Part shown: piece by piece, positions 1 through 7,078 of the stretch
Layout of the letters: the number at the start of each line of letters is the position of its first letter
How positions within the stretch are numbered: the stretch's first letter is position 1
Source of the DNA: Zoogloeaceae bacterium
GTDB lineage: Bacteria; Pseudomonadota; Gammaproteobacteria; Burkholderiales; Rhodocyclaceae
Assembly (NCBI GenBank): GCA_031259605.1
Contig: JAIRLE010000163.1
Span: 1-25,918 of the forward strand
DNA length: 25,918 nt
Direction of reading: 5' to 3'
Position numbers and translations under genes: made by a program
The notes under the pieces: generated by a model
What the model was told of the DNA's origin: nothing
Database searches by the model: none
Seen by the model: the letters and a program-made list of their open reading frames with translations, nothing else

Positions 1-1
1 A

Positions 2-84
2 TAGCCATTCTTGAGGGGAAAGAACCCCCTTCCCAATGGAGTTGGAGCGACAGCCCTGAAGGGCTGTCGCTGATTTTTGCTTGC
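2..84 (+). repeat. Structured dispersed repeat, copy 1
   Basis: This 83-nt stretch recurs at 5225-5308 in the same orientation. The first 10 nt are identical and the last 54 nt differ at two positions; the roughly 20 nt between them are variable with one indel. It can fold into two units. The first has an outer stem CCATT (5-9)/AATGG (35-39) enclosing AGGGG (14-18)/CCCCT (26-30). The second is a perfect 10-bp hairpin GCGACAGCCC (47-56), loop TGAA, GGGCTGTCGC (61-70), followed by TGATTTTT. The hairpin plus short T-run would also suit an intrinsic terminator for a gene lying left of the window. The copy may extend beyond base 1. Confidence 0.85.
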
Positions 85-129
85 CCTGCGTCCATCGGGC
101 GGGACTATTTCCCGCGCGCCGTTCTCTGG

Positions 130-135
130 TAGAAT
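130..135 (+). promoter_or_regulatory. Candidate -10 element of dnaA
   Basis: TAGAAT lies 77 nt before the dnaA start. The same hexamer followed by C/G-rich bases is seen before rplM. No good -35 is present at 16-18 nt spacing (ATTTCC at 17), so this is a weak call. No DnaA box was seen in the 212 nt upstream of dnaA. Confidence 0.35.
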
Positions 136-212
136 CCGCCCCACGTCCACGCCGAACCGGCCTGGCCGTTTTCTTTTTTGCATGTTCTGGCGTTTTGGGT
201 CGGGAGTTTTCC

Positions 213-1583
213 ATGTCGGCTTTCTGGGAATTCTGTTTGCAGCGCTGCAAGCAAGACTTGCCGCCGCAGCACTTTGATAACTGGATTCGTCCTCTGGTAT
301 TGACCGGCGACGCGGAAGAAGGATTTTGCCTGCAAGCGAGAAATCAGCAGGCCAAGGACACCGTGCGCGAAAAATACCTTGCGCGGATCAGCGCGCACGC
401 CAACGAATTCTTCGGCAAACCCGTACGGATTACCCTGAAATGCGGCAGGAACAACGGCGCTTCCGTCGATGGAGCAACGCCGTTGCGCTTGCCGGTCGCC
501 GCAAGGAAACTTTCCGGAAACCGGCAGGCTCCCCGGCAGGAACCCGCCGCGATGTCCATCGACCCCAAAACCCATCTCAATCCCGTTTTCTCCTTTGAAA
601 ATCTGGTGGTCGGCAAAACCAACAGCCTGGCCTACGCCGCCGCTGAAGGCGTGGCCGCCAAACCCGGCGGCACTTACAATCCGTTGTTTATCTATGGCGG
701 TTCAGGTCTGGGCAAGACACACATGATTCACGCCATCGGCAATCATGTCGTTGGGGAAATGCCGAAAAAGAATGTGCGCTACGTCCATGCCGATGATTAC
801 GTTTCCAGCGTGTTTGCCGCCTTTCGCGGCAGCTCGTTCGACGCGCTGAAACAGTATTACTGCAATCTGGACGTGCTGCTCTTCGATGACGTGCAGTTTC
901 TGGGCAGCAAGGAACGGGGACAGGAAGAATTCTTCAATATCCTGAAAACCCTGTTGGACGTGAGAAAGCAGGTCATCATCACCTGCGACACCTATCCCAA
1001 GAACATCAACGGCCTGTCGGATCGCATCGTCAGCCGCTTTGACAGCGGCCTGATTGTGCAGATCGACCCGCCGGAACTCGACATGCGCGTCGCCATCCTC
1101 AAGCAGAAAGCCGAGGCCGAACAACTGGATCTTTCCGACGATTGCGCGTTTTTCATCGCCAAATACCTGCGCTCCAATGTGCGCGAACTGGAAGGCGCGC
1201 TGAAAAAAGTGATGGCGTATTCCGCGTTCCGCAACGAACCCATTACCCTGGAATCCATCCGCGAAGCCCTGAAGGACATCATCAACGCCACGCGCAATGT
1301 GAGCATCGAAGACATCCAGAAAACCGTCATCGAGTATTACAAGATCAAGCTCACCGATCTGCTTTCCAAAAAACGCACCCGGCAGGTGGTGCGCCCGCGC
1401 CATGTCGCCATGTGGTTGTGCCGTCAAGTTACGCAATTCAGCTTGCCTGTCATTGGCGACGCCTTTGACCGCGATCACACCAGCGTCATGTCCGCTTGCG
1501 GCAATATCGAAACCCTGCGCCCCAAGGATAGTGTGCTGGCCCACGATTTGCACGTGCTGGTGCAGATGTTCAAGGAAGGATGA
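213..1583 (+). CDS. dnaA: Chromosomal replication initiator DnaA
   Basis: This 456-residue AAA+ protein binds DnaA boxes and unwinds oriC. The start at 213 is chosen because GGGAG sits 6 nt upstream and the protein begins MSAFWEFCLQRC, as DnaA domain I should; the frame is open upstream to 81. Domain I is about residues 1-80, followed by a short linker. Domain III has Walker A GGSGLGKTH near residue 161, Walker B LLFDDVQF near 221 and sensor II NVRELEGAL. Domain IV begins near SKKRTRQVVRPRHVAM. Its signature reads GDAFDRDHTSV, one residue shorter than the usual GDAFGGRDHTTV. dnaN does not follow: the next gene is convergent suhB, 11 bp away. The identification is secure. Confidence 0.97.
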   Translation: MSAFWEFCLQRCKQDLPPQHFDNWIRPLVLTGDAEEGFCLQARNQQAKDTVREKYLARISAHANEFFGKPVRITLKCGRNNGASVDGATPLRLPVAARKLSGNRQAPRQEPAAMSIDPKTHLNPVFSFENLVVGKTNSLAYAAAEGVAAKPGGTYNPLFIYGGSGLGKTHMIHAIGNHVVGEMPKKNVRYVHADDYVSSVFAAFRGSSFDALKQYYCNLDVLLFDDVQFLGSKERGQEEFFNILKTLLDVRKQVIITCDTYPKNINGLSDRIVSRFDSGLIVQIDPPELDMRVAILKQKAEAEQLDLSDDCAFFIAKYLRSNVRELEGALKKVMAYSAFRNEPITLESIREALKDIINATRNVSIEDIQKTVIEYYKIKLTDLLSKKRTRQVVRPRHVAMWLCRQVTQFSLPVIGDAFDRDHTSVMSACGNIETLRPKDSVLAHDLHVLVQMFKEG

Positions 1584-1594
1584 GCGGACAGGAA

Positions 1595-2422
1595 TCAGGG
1601 CGCGCAAGGCGTCTTGTCCGCATTCTGGATGACGGCCTGAAGTTGCGCGAGGATGCGTGGCGTGGCGGCGATGATGTCGCCGCTATGGAGGCAGTCCGCG
1701 TCGGAGAACGGGTCGCAGACATAGCCGCCCGCTTCGGTGACCATGAGGCTGCCTGCCGCCATGTCCCAGGGCGCGAGGCCGAATTCCCAGAAACCGTCCA
1801 GACGTCCGGCGGCGACGTAGGCCAAATCCAGCGCCGCCGCGCCCGGGCGCCGCAGGCCGGCGGTTTTTTGCGTCAATTCCCGGAAAATCCGCAGGTAACG
1901 CTCCAGATGCTGGAAATCGCGATAGGGGAAACCCGTGCCGATCAGCGCATCCTGCAATTTGAGACGCCCGGAAACGCGCAGGCGGCGATCGTTCAAAAAT
2001 GCGCCCTTGCCTTTGGCGGCGACGAACAGTTCATTGCGATTGACATCGTAGATCACGCCATGTTCAATCTGTTCATTTTTCATCAAGGCGATGGAAACCG
2101 CGTATTGGGGAAAACCATGAATGAAGTTGGTGGTGCCGTCCAGCGGATCGACGATCCACTGGCATTCGCTTTGCGGATTGCGTCCAGTCGAGAGACCGGA
2201 CTCCTCCGCCAGAATCCCGTAGTCTGGGCTGGCCTCCCGCAAGACCTCGATGATGGCGGCTTCCGCTTCGTGATCGATCTGGGTGACGAAATCGTTCGGC
2301 TGTTTGCTGGCGACATCCAGCAAATCCAGGTTGCGCGCCGCGCGATTGATAACCCGGCCGGCGCGCCGCGCCGCCTTGATGGCGATGTTCAAGGCGGCAA
2401 TGTTGAATACAGGATTTGTCAT
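1595..2422 (-). CDS. suhB: Inositol-1-monophosphatase family protein SuhB
   Basis: This 275-residue Mg-dependent phosphatase hydrolyses inositol-1-phosphate. In E. coli SuhB also takes part in rRNA antitermination. Visible metal-binding motifs are GILAEESG, WIVDPLDGTTNFIHGFP and, near the C terminus, WDMAAGSLMVTEAGG, in family order. The start at 2422 gives MTNPVFNIAALNIAIKAARR, which matches the family N terminus; the frame is open further upstream to 2737, but that extension looks unrelated. It converges on dnaA with 11 bp between the stop codons. The family is certain. The cellular role (metabolic phosphatase or antitermination partner) is inferred from orthology. Confidence 0.94.
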   Translation of the reverse strand: MTNPVFNIAALNIAIKAARRAGRVINRAARNLDLLDVASKQPNDFVTQIDHEAEAAIIEVLREASPDYGILAEESGLSTGRNPQSECQWIVDPLDGTTNFIHGFPQYAVSIALMKNEQIEHGVIYDVNRNELFVAAKGKGAFLNDRRLRVSGRLKLQDALIGTGFPYRDFQHLERYLRIFRELTQKTAGLRRPGAAALDLAYVAAGRLDGFWEFGLAPWDMAAGSLMVTEAGGYVCDPFSDADCLHSGDIIAATPRILAQLQAVIQNADKTPCAP

Positions 2423-2844
2423 TGAAAGAACCCGCCGATACCGCAAATCCGTTTGAAATTTGCCGTATCGAAAATGGAAAGGTTTGCATTTTAATATGAA
2501 CACGCCGTTTTCGCCTGTTCTCGTATGGCGGCATTCCGAAGGAAGGACGCCATGCAGATAAGCCGTTTCTTCGTTTCGCTCGTGCCCTGTCTTTGTTCGG
2601 CAAAAATCCCCGCGCACGATTCCGATCCGGTATCCGCCCGGCGTTTCGTCGAGGCTGTCCTGTCGCCGCAAAGAATGGCGCGCGTTTCTGTGCATCCCTC
2701 CTGCATGTTCTCCCGGGAATTCGATCTGATGCGGCATGGCAAGGAAACCGGCTGGCGCATCTACGACAGCCGCTTACGATCTTCTGGCATGGTTTTCCGG
2801 GAGATCGACGATACGCCCAGGAAAACGCCGGTGCAGGCAGCGCC
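2423..2844. other. Intergenic region suhB / mnmE
   Basis: The 422 nt between divergent suhB and mnmE include an AT-richer stretch around 2455-2500, which is probably the promoter zone, though no clear -35/-10 pair stands out on either strand. A short open frame at 2552-2848 is listed separately. Confidence 0.5.
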
Positions 2845-2848
2845 ATGA
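2552..2848 (+). CDS. Possible small hypothetical protein upstream of mnmE
   Basis: This 98-codon open frame starts at an ATG with a good ribosome site (GGAAGG, 5 nt upstream). It ends in a TGA that overlaps the mnmE ATG as ATGA, an arrangement typical of coupled genes. The product starts MQISRFFVSLVPCLCSA, which could be a short hydrophobic leader; the rest is polar and I recognise no domain. Against it: the ATGA overlap follows automatically from mnmE starting ATGAAA, and GC-rich DNA often holds chance open frames. It could be a coupled leader gene or noise. Confidence 0.3.
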   Translation: MQISRFFVSLVPCLCSAKIPAHDSDPVSARRFVEAVLSPQRMARVSVHPSCMFSREFDLMRHGKETGWRIYDSRLRSSGMVFREIDDTPRKTPVQAAP

Positions 2849-4203
2849 AACCCATGCGCCCGTCTGATACCATCGCCGCCATCGCCACCGCCGCCGGACG
2901 CGGCGGAGTGGGCATCGTCCGGGTGTCCGGCAAGGACTTGCGGGCGCTCGCCCGGACGCTCACCGGCAAAATGCCGTTACCCCGACAGGCGACCTTCGCC
3001 CGCTTCAAATCCGCGGACGGCGGCGTCATCGACAGCGGCCTGATGCTGTATTTTCCCGCGCCTGCCTCCTTTACCGGCGAGGATGTGCTGGAATTGCACG
3101 GACACGGCGGGCCGGTGGTAATGGGCATCCTGCTTTCCCGCGCGCTGGAGATGGGCGCGCGTCTGGCCGAACCCGGCGAATTCACGCGCCGCGCCTTCTT
3201 GAACGGCAAACTGGATCTCGCCCAGGCCGAGGCCGTGGCCGATTTGATCGACGCTTCTACCCAAGCGGCGGCCCGTTGTGCCGCGCGTTCCCTGCAAGGC
3301 GAGTTTTCTCGAGCTATTTACGCGCTCGTGGAAGAACTCGTCGATCTCCGGACACTGGTCGAGGCCACGTTGGATTTTCCCGAAGAGGAAATCGATTTCC
3401 TGCAAGCCGCCGATGTCTTCAACCGTCTCGCGCGGCTCGACGAACATCTGGCGGCGGTGCGCCTGAAGGCAAGGCAAGGGAGGCTCCTGCAAGCCGGTTT
3501 GCACGTCGTCCTGGTGGGGCAACCCAACGTCGGCAAGTCATCGCTTCTGAATCGCCTGGCCGGGGATGAACTGGCCATCGTCACCCCGGTTCCCGGCACC
3601 ACGCGGGACGCGCTCAAATCCGCCATCCAGATCGAGGGCATTCCCCTGCACATCATCGATACGGCGGGACTGCGGGAAACGGAAGACGAAGTGGAAAAAA
3701 TCGGCATTGCCCGTGCCTGGGAAGCGATTGGACAGGCCGATCTGGCGCTGCTCCTGCTGGACGCCCGCGCGGGATTGACGGCGGCCGACCGCGCCATCCT
3801 GGAAAAGCTCCCGCCGGATCTTCCCCGTATTACGGTACGGAACAAGATCGATCTCACCTGTGAAGCGCCGGAAAAACACCCGGAAGGCGCGGACATCGCC
3901 TTGTCGATCTCGGTCAAATCCGGCGCGGGACTGGATCTCCTGCGCCAGTCCCTCCTGGAGATCGCCGGCTGGCAGGCGGGCGAAGACGTGTTCATCGCCC
4001 GCGAACGCCACCTGCGCGCGCTGGAATCCGGCGCAAAACATCTTCGCGCTGCGCGCCGGGAGGCGGAAAGCCCGCGCCTGGCGCTGGAACTCTTTGCCGA
4101 AAACCTGCGTCAGGCGCAAAACGCGCTGGCGGAAATCACCGGAGAATTCACGTCGGACGATCTGCTGGGCGCGATTTTCAGTCGTTTCTGCATCGGCAAA
4201 TAA
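2845..4203 (+). CDS. mnmE: tRNA modification GTPase MnmE (TrmE)
   Basis: This 452-residue GTPase works with MnmG to add an aminomethyl-type group to C5 of the wobble uridine in certain tRNAs. The N-terminal folate-binding domain begins DTIAAIATAAGRGGVGIVR. The G domain sits inside the helical domain: G1 GQPNVGKSS near residue 225, G2 TTRD, G3 DTAGL near 272 and G4 NKID near 333. The protein ends in the hallmark catalytic C terminus FCIGK. The start at 2845 has a weak ribosome site; ATG 2854 would also fit the family. mnmE is often near oriC beside yidC and rnpA, but neither is adjacent here. Confidence 0.96.
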   Translation: MKPMRPSDTIAAIATAAGRGGVGIVRVSGKDLRALARTLTGKMPLPRQATFARFKSADGGVIDSGLMLYFPAPASFTGEDVLELHGHGGPVVMGILLSRALEMGARLAEPGEFTRRAFLNGKLDLAQAEAVADLIDASTQAAARCAARSLQGEFSRAIYALVEELVDLRTLVEATLDFPEEEIDFLQAADVFNRLARLDEHLAAVRLKARQGRLLQAGLHVVLVGQPNVGKSSLLNRLAGDELAIVTPVPGTTRDALKSAIQIEGIPLHIIDTAGLRETEDEVEKIGIARAWEAIGQADLALLLLDARAGLTAADRAILEKLPPDLPRITVRNKIDLTCEAPEKHPEGADIALSISVKSGAGLDLLRQSLLEIAGWQAGEDVFIARERHLRALESGAKHLRAARREAESPRLALELFAENLRQAQNALAEITGEFTSDDLLGAIFSRFCIGK

Positions 4204-4235
4204 GCGGATTTTTCCCTGTCCTTGAACGCGAAGGC

Positions 4236-4261
4236 AATGGGTAAATCGTCAATTACCCATT
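4236..4261 (+). promoter_or_regulatory. Perfect inverted repeat at the fabI promoter, candidate operator
   Basis: AATGGGTAA (4236-4244), an 8-nt spacer, then TTACCCATT (4253-4261). The right arm abuts the -10-like TATAAT. There is no T-run after it, so it does not look like an mnmE terminator. A 9-bp perfect dyad covering the -35 region is what a dimeric regulator site would look like. The regulator is unknown. Confidence 0.5.
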
Positions 4262-4266
4262 ATAAT
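4261..4266 (+). promoter_or_regulatory. Candidate -10 element of fabI
   Basis: TATAAT matches the sigma-70 -10 consensus and lies 31 nt before the fabI start. No recognisable -35 is found at 16-18 nt (TGGGTA at 17), because that position is occupied by the inverted repeat. Confidence 0.5.
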
Positions 4267-4297
4267 TCGCCGCTTTAATCAGCACGGGAGTGAGAGC

Positions 4298-5107
4298 ATG
4301 GGCTTTCTTGCCGACAAGAAAATCCTGATTACCGGGGTCATCTCCAAGCATTCCATTGCCTATGGCGTCGCCAAGGCGTGCAGCCGCGAAGGCGCGCAGC
4401 TGGCATTTACCTATCAGAATGAACGCTTCGAGGAGCGGGTAAAAAAGTTTGCCGATGGATTTGGCAGCAGCCTTGTCCTTCCTTGCGATGTCGCCAGCGA
4501 CGCGGATATCGACAGCCTGTTCGACAAGCTGGGCGGCGCTTGGGGCGGACTGGACGGCATTCTCCACTCCATCGCCTACGCGCCTTCCGAAGCCATCGAA
4601 GGGGATTTCCTGGACGGCATCACGCGCGACGCCTTTCGCACCGCGCATGAAATTTCCTCCTACAGTTATCCGGCGCTGGCCAAGGGCGCCCGCCCGCTGA
4701 TGCGCGGGCGCAAGGCGTCGCTGGTGGCGCTTACCTATCTGGGCGCGGAACGCACCATGCCCAATTACAATACGATGGGGCTGGCCAAGGCCAGTCTGGA
4801 AGCGGCCACCCGCTATCTCGCCTTCTGCCTGGGACCGGAGGGCATCCGCGCCAACGCCATTTCCGCCGGGCCGATCAAGACCCTGGCCGCCTCCGGCATC
4901 GGCAACTTCAGCAAGCTGTTGGCCTACAACGCCCACAACGCCCCGTCGCGCCGCAACGTCACCATCGAGGAAGTCGGCAACGCCGCCGCCTTCCTGTTCT
5001 CCGATCTGGCTTCCGGCATCAATGGCGAAATTCTCTACGTGGATGGCGGCATGCACTCGACGGCGCTGGGCAACCCTGAACCGTTGCCGGGCTGGGTCGA
5101 GGCGTGA
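4298..5107 (+). CDS. fabI: Enoyl-[acyl-carrier-protein] reductase (NADH) FabI
   Basis: This 269-residue SDR-fold enzyme reduces trans-2-enoyl-ACP in the last step of each fatty-acid elongation cycle; it is the triclosan target family. The cofactor region begins LITGVISKHSIAYGVAKA. The catalytic Tyr-Lys pair is in the segment around NYNTMGLAKASLEAATRYLA (Y-x6-K). SAGPIKTLAASGI and the C-terminal GEILYVDGG are also family features. Length is close to the E. coli enzyme (262). GGGAG precedes the start by about 8 nt. It is probably monocistronic: its own -10 lies upstream, and a strong palindrome plus the repeat hairpin lie downstream. Confidence 0.96.
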   Translation: MGFLADKKILITGVISKHSIAYGVAKACSREGAQLAFTYQNERFEERVKKFADGFGSSLVLPCDVASDADIDSLFDKLGGAWGGLDGILHSIAYAPSEAIEGDFLDGITRDAFRTAHEISSYSYPALAKGARPLMRGRKASLVALTYLGAERTMPNYNTMGLAKASLEAATRYLAFCLGPEGIRANAISAGPIKTLAASGIGNFSKLLAYNAHNAPSRRNVTIEEVGNAAAFLFSDLASGINGEILYVDGGMHSTALGNPEPLPGWVEA

Positions 5108-5190
5108 TTCCCGCGCATACGGCGGGAGAGTGGCGGTTCATCGTAAAACGAACTCCGGTTTGAAACCCCGCCCGCAAGAAAGGCGCGAAA

Positions 5191-5222
5191 GTTGAGACCC
5201 CGGCCGCGGCCGGGGTTTCGAC
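5191..5222. terminator. Very GC-rich 32-nt palindrome after fabI
   Basis: The core ACCCCGGCC-GC-GGCCGGGGT (5197-5216) is a perfect 20-nt palindrome. Allowing two G-U pairs it extends to 5191-5222. Only three T follow the GC core on the plus strand, so it is not a textbook terminator, but it would form a very stable hairpin between fabI and tatC transcripts. Confidence 0.45.
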
Positions 5223-5224
5223 CG

Positions 5225-5308
5225 TAGCCATTCTCGAGGGGGAGAGAAACCTCTTCCCAATGGAGTTGGACCGACAGCCCTGAAGGGCTGTCGCTAATTT
5301 TTGCTTGC
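5225..5308 (+). repeat. Structured dispersed repeat, copy 2
   Basis: This is the same element as 2-84. The outer stem CCATT (5228-5232)/AATGG (5259-5263) is kept, while the inner stem has changed to GAGG (5236-5239)/CCTC (5250-5253). The hairpin CGACAGCCC-TGAA-GGGCTGTCG (5272-5293) is kept, followed by CTAATTTTT. Its right end overlaps the last codons and stop (TAG, complement of 5294-5296) of tatC. On the plus strand the hairpin and T-run could terminate fabI. Confidence 0.85.
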
Positions 5309-6142
5309 GGGGGGAGCGGTTGCTGAATCCCGTTCCCGGATGCCGGACGCCTGGAGCGCGGCGTCCACTTCGGCGTCGCTCATCAAGCCGACGGCCTGGT
5401 CAGGCGGACGGATGAAGCGCGCCACCAGCAGACCCGCTTCGTACAGCAGGCAGATGGGAATGGCGAGCATGAACTGGGAAATGATGTCCGGCGGCGTAAA
5501 GATGGCGCCGGCGACAAAAGCGGCGACAATGACGTAAGGGCGAATTTCACGCAACTGCTGGATGCCCACCAATCCGGCCTTGACCAGCAAAACGACCGCC
5601 ACCGGCACCTCGAAAGCCAGCCCGAAGGCCATGACGACGGTCAGGACGAAGGAAAGATACTTGTCGATGTCGGTCATCCAGGCCGCGCCTTCCGGCGTCA
5701 GCTTGGACATGAAAAAGAATACGACTGGAAAGACCTGGAAATAGGCAATGGCCATGCCCGTGAAAAAGAGCAATACGCTCATCGCCAGAAGCGGCAGGGC
5801 AAAGCGTTTTTCGTGCGCGTACAGACCCGGCGCGATGAAGGCCCAGAGCTGGTAGAGCACATAGGGCAGGCCGACCAGGAAGGCCGCCATGAAGGCAACC
5901 TTCATCGGCACCAGGAAATTCCCGGCCACGTCGGTGATGATCATCTTTCCACCTTGAGGCTGCAATACCGCCAGCAAGGGCTGCGCCACCAGCGAGTAAA
6001 GTTCCTTGGCATAAAAGGCAAGGCCGAGAAACAACAGACCCACCAGCGCAATGCTGCGGATCAGGCGGCTGCGCAGTTCCGCCAGATGGGAAATGAAGCC
6101 TTCTTCAACGCTGTTGTCGCGCGGGGCGTCGGGATTTTCCAT
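5294..6142 (-). CDS. tatC: Sec-independent protein translocase TatC
   Basis: This 282-residue inner-membrane protein is the twin-arginine signal receptor of the Tat pathway, which exports folded proteins. The N terminus has the conserved HLAELRSRLIRS. Six hydrophobic segments follow, and family motifs such as YQLWAFIAPGLYAHEKR and FTPPDIISQ are present. The polar tail of about 40 residues is not conserved, and its last codons lie inside repeat copy 2. The start at 6142 is 9 nt after the tatB stop, so the two genes form one transcript. TatA, the pore-forming partner, is not encoded nearby. Confidence 0.95.
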   Translation of the reverse strand: MENPDAPRDNSVEEGFISHLAELRSRLIRSIALVGLLFLGLAFYAKELYSLVAQPLLAVLQPQGGKMIITDVAGNFLVPMKVAFMAAFLVGLPYVLYQLWAFIAPGLYAHEKRFALPLLAMSVLLFFTGMAIAYFQVFPVVFFFMSKLTPEGAAWMTDIDKYLSFVLTVVMAFGLAFEVPVAVVLLVKAGLVGIQQLREIRPYVIVAAFVAGAIFTPPDIISQFMLAIPICLLYEAGLLVARFIRPPDQAVGLMSDAEVDAALQASGIRERDSATAPPASKN

Positions 6143-6151
6143 GAGTTCGGT

Positions 6152-6493
6152 TCAGGGTCTGGCGGCAGTCGCGTCATCTTCGGCGGGCGCGTTTTCCGGC
6201 CTGGCGTCCACCGGTTCGGCATCCAACCTGAAGCGCCGTTCCATCTGGCGCGCGCCCGCGCGCATGTCCCGCTCCAGTTCCCGCGCGGAATCCATGACTT
6301 CGCCTCGCAGTTTTTTCAGCTCGTCCAGCGCCGCTTCCCGGTCGATTTCCGCTTTCACTTCATCCACATAGCGGCGCATCCTGCCCAGCATATGCCCGGC
6401 CGTGCGCGCCACCCTGGGCAGGCGCTCCGGGCCTATCACCACCAGCGCCACCGCGCCGATGATCAGCAGTTCGGAAAATCCCACATCAAACAT
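6152..6493 (-). CDS. tatB: Sec-independent protein translocase TatB
   Basis: This 113-residue single-span membrane protein forms the TatBC receptor complex. The N-terminal helix MFDVGFSELLIIGAVALVVI is followed by the hinge GPERLPRVAR, then a long charged amphipathic helix and a low-complexity Pro/Ala/Glu tail, all typical of TatB. The GPERLP form and the location directly upstream of tatC favour TatB over TatA. In many betaproteobacteria the order is tatA-tatB-tatC; here pgpA lies upstream with an 87-nt gap and no tatA. Confidence 0.93.
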   Translation of the reverse strand: MFDVGFSELLIIGAVALVVIGPERLPRVARTAGHMLGRMRRYVDEVKAEIDREAALDELKKLRGEVMDSARELERDMRAGARQMERRFRLDAEPVDARPENAPAEDDATAARP

Positions 6494-6545
6494 CAGATTC
6501 TTGCTTTCGCCGGATAACGGTCATGGTTGCGTTCAACGAGCCGAC

Positions 6546-6551
6546 ATTCTA
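6546..6551 (-). promoter_or_regulatory. Candidate -10 element for tatBC
   Basis: On the minus strand this reads TAGAAT, in the pgpA-tatB gap about 52 nt before tatB. The -35 is poor (TCCTTG at 17 nt), so read-through from pgpA is equally possible. Confidence 0.3.
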
Positions 6552-6580
6552 CCATCGCGCCCCGCTCGCAAGGAGGATGG

Positions 6581-7078
6581 TCACCATGCCCAATGGTTCA
6601 GGGCGAAGCGGGCGAGCGCCAGCGCCAGAAGCGTGTAACCCGCGGCGATTACGTCGTCGAGCATCACGCCCAGGCCGTTTTTCAGGTGTTCGTCGAACCA
6701 GCGCGCCGGTTGCGGTTTCGTGATGTCGAACAGGCGAAAAAGCAAGAAAGCGGCAAGTTGCCACGCCCGGCCAGGTGGCGTCAGGGTCAGGATTAGCCAG
6801 AAGGGGACGATTTCATCCCAGACGATGCTGCCGTGATCCGGCTCATTGAGCGCCAGCCCCGTTTGGTGGATGACGAGCACGCCGCCCGCAAAAGCCAGTG
6901 AGAGAAAAACCAGCCAGCCCATAGGCGAAAAAAGCGGTTGCATGAGCACGAAACTTAACCAGGCGAAGAGCGTTCCCGCTGTCCCCGGCGCCCAAGGGGA
7001 AAGACCGCTGCCGCAGCCCAGCGCCACGAAATGCGCCGGATGGGTAAAGAGGAAACGCAGCGGCGGCGAACGGCTCAT
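6581..7078 (-). CDS. pgpA: Phosphatidylglycerophosphatase A PgpA
   Basis: This 165-residue membrane phosphatase converts phosphatidylglycerophosphate to phosphatidylglycerol. The family motifs appear in order: GCGSGLSPWAPGTAGTL near the N terminus, DHGSIVWDEIVPFWLIL, and FRLFDITKPQPARWFDEH followed by GVMLDDVIAAGYT. Several hydrophobic segments lie between and after them. The start at 7078 is chosen because MSRSPPLRFLFTHPAHFVAL matches the family and its ATG overlaps the dsbD stop as ATGA, which suggests translational coupling. The frame is open upstream, but that part is a shadow of dsbD. The usual glycine after WDEIV is proline here. Confidence 0.92.
   Translation of the reverse strand: MSRSPPLRFLFTHPAHFVALGCGSGLSPWAPGTAGTLFAWLSFVLMQPLFSPMGWLVFLSLAFAGGVLVIHQTGLALNEPDHGSIVWDEIVPFWLILTLTPPGRAWQLAAFLLFRLFDITKPQPARWFDEHLKNGLGVMLDDVIAAGYTLLALALARFALNHWAW

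Noticed and set aside
702..1607. 301-codon minus-strand open frame opposite dnaA
   Set aside because: It is a shadow of dnaA, with no recognisable domain and full overlap with a certain gene. The same applies to long antisense frames opposite secY, rpoA and rpsD.
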